In this document: positions 61,801 to 64,000 of the stretch, piece after piece
Layout of the letters: each line of letters begins with the position of its first letter
Numbering within the stretch: the first letter of the stretch is position 1
From: Wenzhouxiangellaceae bacterium
Lineage (GTDB): Bacteria; Pseudomonadota; Gammaproteobacteria; Xanthomonadales; Wenzhouxiangellaceae
Direction of reading: 5' to 3'
DNA length: 64,000 nt
Assembly: GCA_018334995.1 (NCBI GenBank)
Contig: JAGXKW010000008.1
Coordinates: 1 to 64,000, forward strand
The notes under the pieces: generated by a model
Databases searched by the model: none
What the model saw: only the letters and a program-made list of their open reading frames with translations
What the model was told of the DNA's origin: nothing
Translations under genes and position numbers: made by a program

Positions 61801-62077
61801 GGACGTACCATTTGAGACTGGCTTCGGGCAGGCCGAACTCGTTTTGGTATGCCCTGAAAAGCAGCATACGGCTTCCGGCAATCACGGCGAAAGCGATCAG
61901 CCATCCCAGCAATATCGGCTCGGCGACCAGGCCCCAGTGGGTTACGCACAGCACCACCGCCAGCAGTGCGGTGATGACCAGAGTGCCGGGCAGCGAGCCG
62001 TAAAGATGACGATTCTGCTCGGCCAGTACCCGATATGCGTGTTCTTGTTCGTTATGATGCTTTTCCATTTTGGACAC
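58865..62077 (-). CDS. Membrane PAS-GAF-PAS-GGDEF-EAL c-di-GMP protein
   Basis: A 1070-residue sensor. About six helices form an N-terminal membrane sensor (30-195). A PAS domain (about 215-335), GAF domain (350-520), second PAS (525-645), GGDEF (655-815) and EAL (825-1065) follow. The cyclase motif GGDEF is at 725-729 with an inhibitory I-site RAQD at 716-719. The phosphodiesterase motif EAL is at 853-855, with DDFGTGYASLSYL and KIDRSFI also kept. Both halves look catalytically competent. The first ATG gives MSKMEKHH; MEKHH is an alternative. Confidence 0.95.
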   Translation of the reverse strand: MSKMEKHHNEQEHAYRVLAEQNRHLYGSLPGTLVITALLAVVLCVTHWGLVAEPILLGWLIAFAVIAGSRMLLFRAYQNEFGLPEASLKWYVRYRTLTLLSGILWGSSAWVFFDSGTSGHQALLTFLVAGLGAGGVVNVASRWQCAWLFLLPALLPFALRFWLLETPLSNTTALLIVIYVAALLVMSRQLANRTEEHIRGRIAQADKAKELQRQQQHYQSLVESTTAIIWEGDPDTLEFRYVSPESKKLLGYSPEQWTSEPDFWPRHIHPDDREWAVEFCRRAVRDRRRHSFDYRMIDAEGRTVWLRDVVNIVVIDGKPQKLVGVMIDISELKTIQRDLEYVSGLQRLMVEVSRMLFEADEADIDDALYSTLEKVGSCCRADRAYLIWFTPDLAFYSNTHEWVAAGISSERDDLQDVPSTTIPRLLEKLKRKQRAVLPDIQALGEEWAAEKTLFAVGNIQSLMALPIFADDELVGLIGFDSVLARRDWSGEEAALLQALGDLIGMAVDRRDKTRRLRASEALRTHAEALAGMGSWEWVVGTEEFTASTEWRRVAGCGYGPLTREQVLQLTPEAERRDVVDALNSTVKHGHSYNVEHRIVRPDNGEARWVAVHAELVDLGDGRKSLRGFAQDITERKETEKKLFDLAHYDSLTGMPNRVLVLDRLQQALKRARRNGTQVAVLFLDLDHFKKVNDTLGHDAGDRTLVDAASRLQSLFRAQDTVSRIGGDEFVIVLDDFEHVSDIIGSTSKIVDAFKQALVVDDREFILTTSIGIALSPHDGTTAHDLLRNADTAMYHAKSKGRDGYQFFTRSMNEAVERQLALEEALRGAVARRELYLKYQPVIRLEDRTCVGAEALLRWRHPALGEVLPDEFIRVAEQSGLIEELGDFVIDEVIAQVVDWRNRVASDFCVSINVSPRQFREPRLAERIIAAMQSAGLSNGALEIEVTEGLLLPGRREVEHALRTLRRGGIGIVMDDFGTGYASLSYLRDHPFTSLKIDRSFIGRLDSDQRQRQLVVSALRLGQALGMKVVAEGVETEAQLEVLIEEGCAFVQGYLFSRPVIPEEIEAMMSA

Positions 62078-62251
62078 GCAGCCAGCTTTTCCGGGCGCCG
62101 ATGCCCGCCATGCAGTTTAACGTGTTCACATGCGGCGGCCGGCAAACGCCGCGCATGGCGAATGCGGCAAGATTATTGGAAGGCTGCGCGAAGTGCAAAC
62201 CGCGCGGCTTCGCGCCCCGGACTGTGTTCAAAGGGCCGCTACAATGCGGTC
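62078..62251. other. Gap upstream of the GGDEF-EAL gene and relic
   Basis: A 174-base stretch without a gene. TACAAT at 62240-62245 is a -10-like hexamer immediately before the relic ATG at 62252. Otherwise no clear feature seen. Confidence 0.4.
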
Positions 62252-62395
62252 ATGAATCTCCCTTCCGAGCGCCACCTCGAAGTCGCGATCATCGGTGCTG
62301 GATCCAGCGGGCCCGATGCCGCGCGGCGTCGACGCCCTGGGTACGCATCGCAAACCACCGTGGATGATTTCCCGACACTGCATCGGCAAGTCTGA
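62252..62395 (+). pseudogene. Chimeric gene relic: flavoprotein start joined to tetR 3' end
   Basis: A 47-codon frame. The first 20 codons, ending LEVAIIGAGSSG, are the FAD/NAD-binding start of a flavoprotein oxidoreductase. From about 62313 the DNA switches to a degenerate copy of the 3' end of the TetR gene at 58671-58754: about 80 percent of 84 bases match by eye, with one deleted base. The last residues QTTVDDFPTLHRQV match QTSVDDFLALHRRV at 10 of 14 positions and share the stop position. Most likely a deletion scar that fused two former neighbours. Confidence 0.75.
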
Positions 62396-62403
62396 CCGCG
62401 GAG

Positions 62404-64000
62404 ATGGACGGCGGCACGGCAAAAACGGCATTGCGGGCGGTCTCGCTGCCGCTGATTGCCGGCGTGCTGGCCGCGCTGGCCGCTCAGCTGTTCGTTGCGC
62501 TGGTCCTGGCTCTCAACGACGTGCTGCTCATCACGCCGGCCCGACGGGCGGGATCGGCCGGCCCCAGTCTCGCCATTGCCACCATCCTGGTGCCGACGCT
62601 GGGCGGATTGCTGGTCGGGGGCTTGCGCCATTTCGCCGGCGCCCAGGTCGCGCGCGGCCCCGCCGACATCATTGCCGCAGTGCAAACACGCAGCGACGAA
62701 CTGTCCGCGCGCGCCGGTTGGCTCAGCGCATCCTCCAGCCTGGTCTCGCTGGGCTCGGGTGCGGCGGTCGGCGAATACGGACCGCTGGTGCACATCGGCG
62801 GCAGCCTGGGCGCCACGCTGGCACGCATTTTCCGCAGCGATGTCACCACGATCAACATCACGATCGCGTGCGGCGTGGCCTCGGCCATCGCCACGGTCTT
62901 CAATGCGCCGATCGCCGGCATCCTTTTTGCCCACGAGATCATCCTCAGGCATTTCGCCCCGCGTGCTTTCGCGCCGGTGGCGCTGGCTTCGATCATCGGC
63001 TACATCCTGGCCAATGCGTTGAGCGTCCGCCGGCCGCTGCTGGCAGTCGAACAGGTCGGCCAGCCGCAGCTCTGGGAATTCGGCCTGTTCGTGCTGCTGG
63101 GCGTCGTCGGCGCAGGACTGGCCATTCTGTTCATGCAGGCCATCCTCGGCGCCGGAAAGGCGGCCGCGAAAATCCGGCGCTTCGAGCCGCTCAAACCTGC
63201 GCTTGCCGGGCTTGCACTTGGGCTGGCAGCGCTGGTGCTGCCCGAAATTCTGGGCATGGGTTTCGACCTGCTGAGGTCGGTCACCGCAGGCGAACTCATG
63301 CCGATCGGGGCCCTGGTCGCCATCATGGCAGCGCGCCTGCTGGCCACGGCGATGTGCCTTGGTATGGGTTTTACGGGCGGGGTGTTCAGTCCAGCCCTTG
63401 TCATCGGCAGCCTGCTCGGCGCGATATTCGGTCTTGGCATGAGTCAGGGGCTGGGATTGCCGGTGACCGATTCGGCCGTCTATGCGATCTGCGGCATGGT
63501 GGCGGTCACCGCGCCGGTGATCGGCGCACCGGTCACGGCGGTCGTCATCGTGATGGAATTGACCGGCAGTTATACGCTTACGCTCGCGGCGCTTGCCAGT
63601 GTGGCGATCTCGAACTCGATGGTGTCGCGCCTTTTCGGACGCTGCCTGTTCGACCGCCAGCTGCGACAGCGGAGAATCGACTTGTCGGCGGGTCGAACCA
63701 AGGCCATTCTCGAATCGCGCGACATCGCTCCGCTGGTCAGCGCCAACCTGGCTGTCGTCAGTCAGGACGCGACCGTGGCGCAGGCCGAAAAGGCCATGGT
63801 CGACAAGCATCTCGACCAGGTTTTTCTGATCGACGGCAACGGCCTCTACCAGGGCAGTGTCCAGCTCAAGGACGTTTTTTCCGGCGTGCCGGAACAGGCT
63901 GCAATCGAGCTGCGCAATCGCAACGACGTGGTGATGCTCGAACACCTCAACATCTGGCGCGCAATGCAGCGACTCAAGCGTTTCGACGGCGAAAGCGTCG
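62404..64000 (+). CDS. CLC family chloride channel/transporter with CBS region (partial)
   Basis: At least 532 residues, cut by the window end. It has the CLC membrane domain: ARGPAD at 83-88 replaces the usual GSGIP, GEYGP at 123-127 replaces GREGP, so the external gating Glu position holds Tyr125, and MGFTGGVFSPALVIGSLLG matches the GxFxP motif. A CBS domain begins near residue 440 (IAPLVSANLAVVSQDATVAQAEKAM). This subfamily moves chloride or related anions; whether as a channel or H+ exchanger is open. The ATG at 62404 lies 8 bases after the relic stop. Confidence 0.9.
   Translation, partial: MDGGTAKTALRAVSLPLIAGVLAALAAQLFVALVLALNDVLLITPARRAGSAGPSLAIATILVPTLGGLLVGGLRHFAGAQVARGPADIIAAVQTRSDELSARAGWLSASSSLVSLGSGAAVGEYGPLVHIGGSLGATLARIFRSDVTTINITIACGVASAIATVFNAPIAGILFAHEIILRHFAPRAFAPVALASIIGYILANALSVRRPLLAVEQVGQPQLWEFGLFVLLGVVGAGLAILFMQAILGAGKAAAKIRRFEPLKPALAGLALGLAALVLPEILGMGFDLLRSVTAGELMPIGALVAIMAARLLATAMCLGMGFTGGVFSPALVIGSLLGAIFGLGMSQGLGLPVTDSAVYAICGMVAVTAPVIGAPVTAVVIVMELTGSYTLTLAALASVAISNSMVSRLFGRCLFDRQLRQRRIDLSAGRTKAILESRDIAPLVSANLAVVSQDATVAQAEKAMVDKHLDQVFLIDGNGLYQGSVQLKDVFSGVPEQAAIELRNRNDVVMLEHLNIWRAMQRLKRFDGESV

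Noticed and set aside
1-64000. CRISPR array, prophage, insertion sequence or integron
   Set aside because: No transposase, integrase, phage structural gene or regularly spaced repeat array was seen anywhere in the window.

Overview
The window is high-GC DNA from a free-living gammaproteobacterium. Gene content and order fit the Wenzhouxiangella / Lysobacterales-Chromatiales neighbourhood; this placement is an inference from gene content, not a phylogeny. It holds about 63 protein-coding genes or gene parts, one tRNA, several short palindromic repeat families and no insertion sequence, prophage or CRISPR array. Genes are tightly packed and mostly housekeeping.

Layout. 1-1,131: end of an unidentified gene and a PhzF-type isomerase. 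1,396-5,754: cold-shock protein, then nucleoside salvage (deoC, deoA, cdd) and a secreted DUF2891 protein. 5,791-10,090: a potassium block in which a two-RCK channel-like protein and a small membrane protein run left, and a KtrA/KtrB pair runs right. 10,087-16,112: TonB-dependent receptor, CNNM/CBS membrane protein, small lipoprotein, DUF3617 protein and a TPR-GGDEF diguanylate cyclase. 16,339-18,148: proton-pumping rhodopsin with its retinal-forming oxygenase (blh). 18,365-23,605: isoaspartyl peptidase and the methyl-cycle genes metK-ahcY-metF. 23,851-26,448: cardiolipin synthase, NnrU and a BLUF blue-light receptor. 26,589-33,945: a ten-gene Mrp-type Na+/H+ antiporter operon with three NuoL/M/N-like subunits. 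34,062-37,692: small membrane proteins, Rieske protein, tRNA-Arg(CCG), a CadC-like regulator and an acetyltransferase. 37,732-48,603: a conserved block read leftward (yicC, gmk, rpoZ, spoT, 2OG oxygenase, ridA, rph, rdgB, hemW) with recG diverging. 48,623-52,296: polyhydroxyalkanoate genes (phaC, phaB-like, phaR, phasin). 52,413-58,754: PLD-like protein and an RND efflux pair with divergent tetR. 58,865-64,000: a large GGDEF-EAL protein, a gene relic and a CLC chloride-channel gene cut by the window end.

Functionally the window is rich in ion and proton-motive-force handling (rhodopsin, Mrp, Ktr, RCK channel, CLC), light sensing (rhodopsin, BLUF), c-di-GMP and ppGpp signalling, and carbon storage. 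The most unusual observations are: two REP-like palindromes inserted in frame inside hemW, with a third copy 4 kb away; three further REP-like palindrome types; a chimeric relic at 62,252 that joins a flavoprotein start to a degenerate copy of the tetR 3' end; a strong hairpin between rhodopsin and blh; paired dyads upstream of the phasin gene that look like PhaR operators; and a 12-bp tandem repeat found both between genes and inside a gene.
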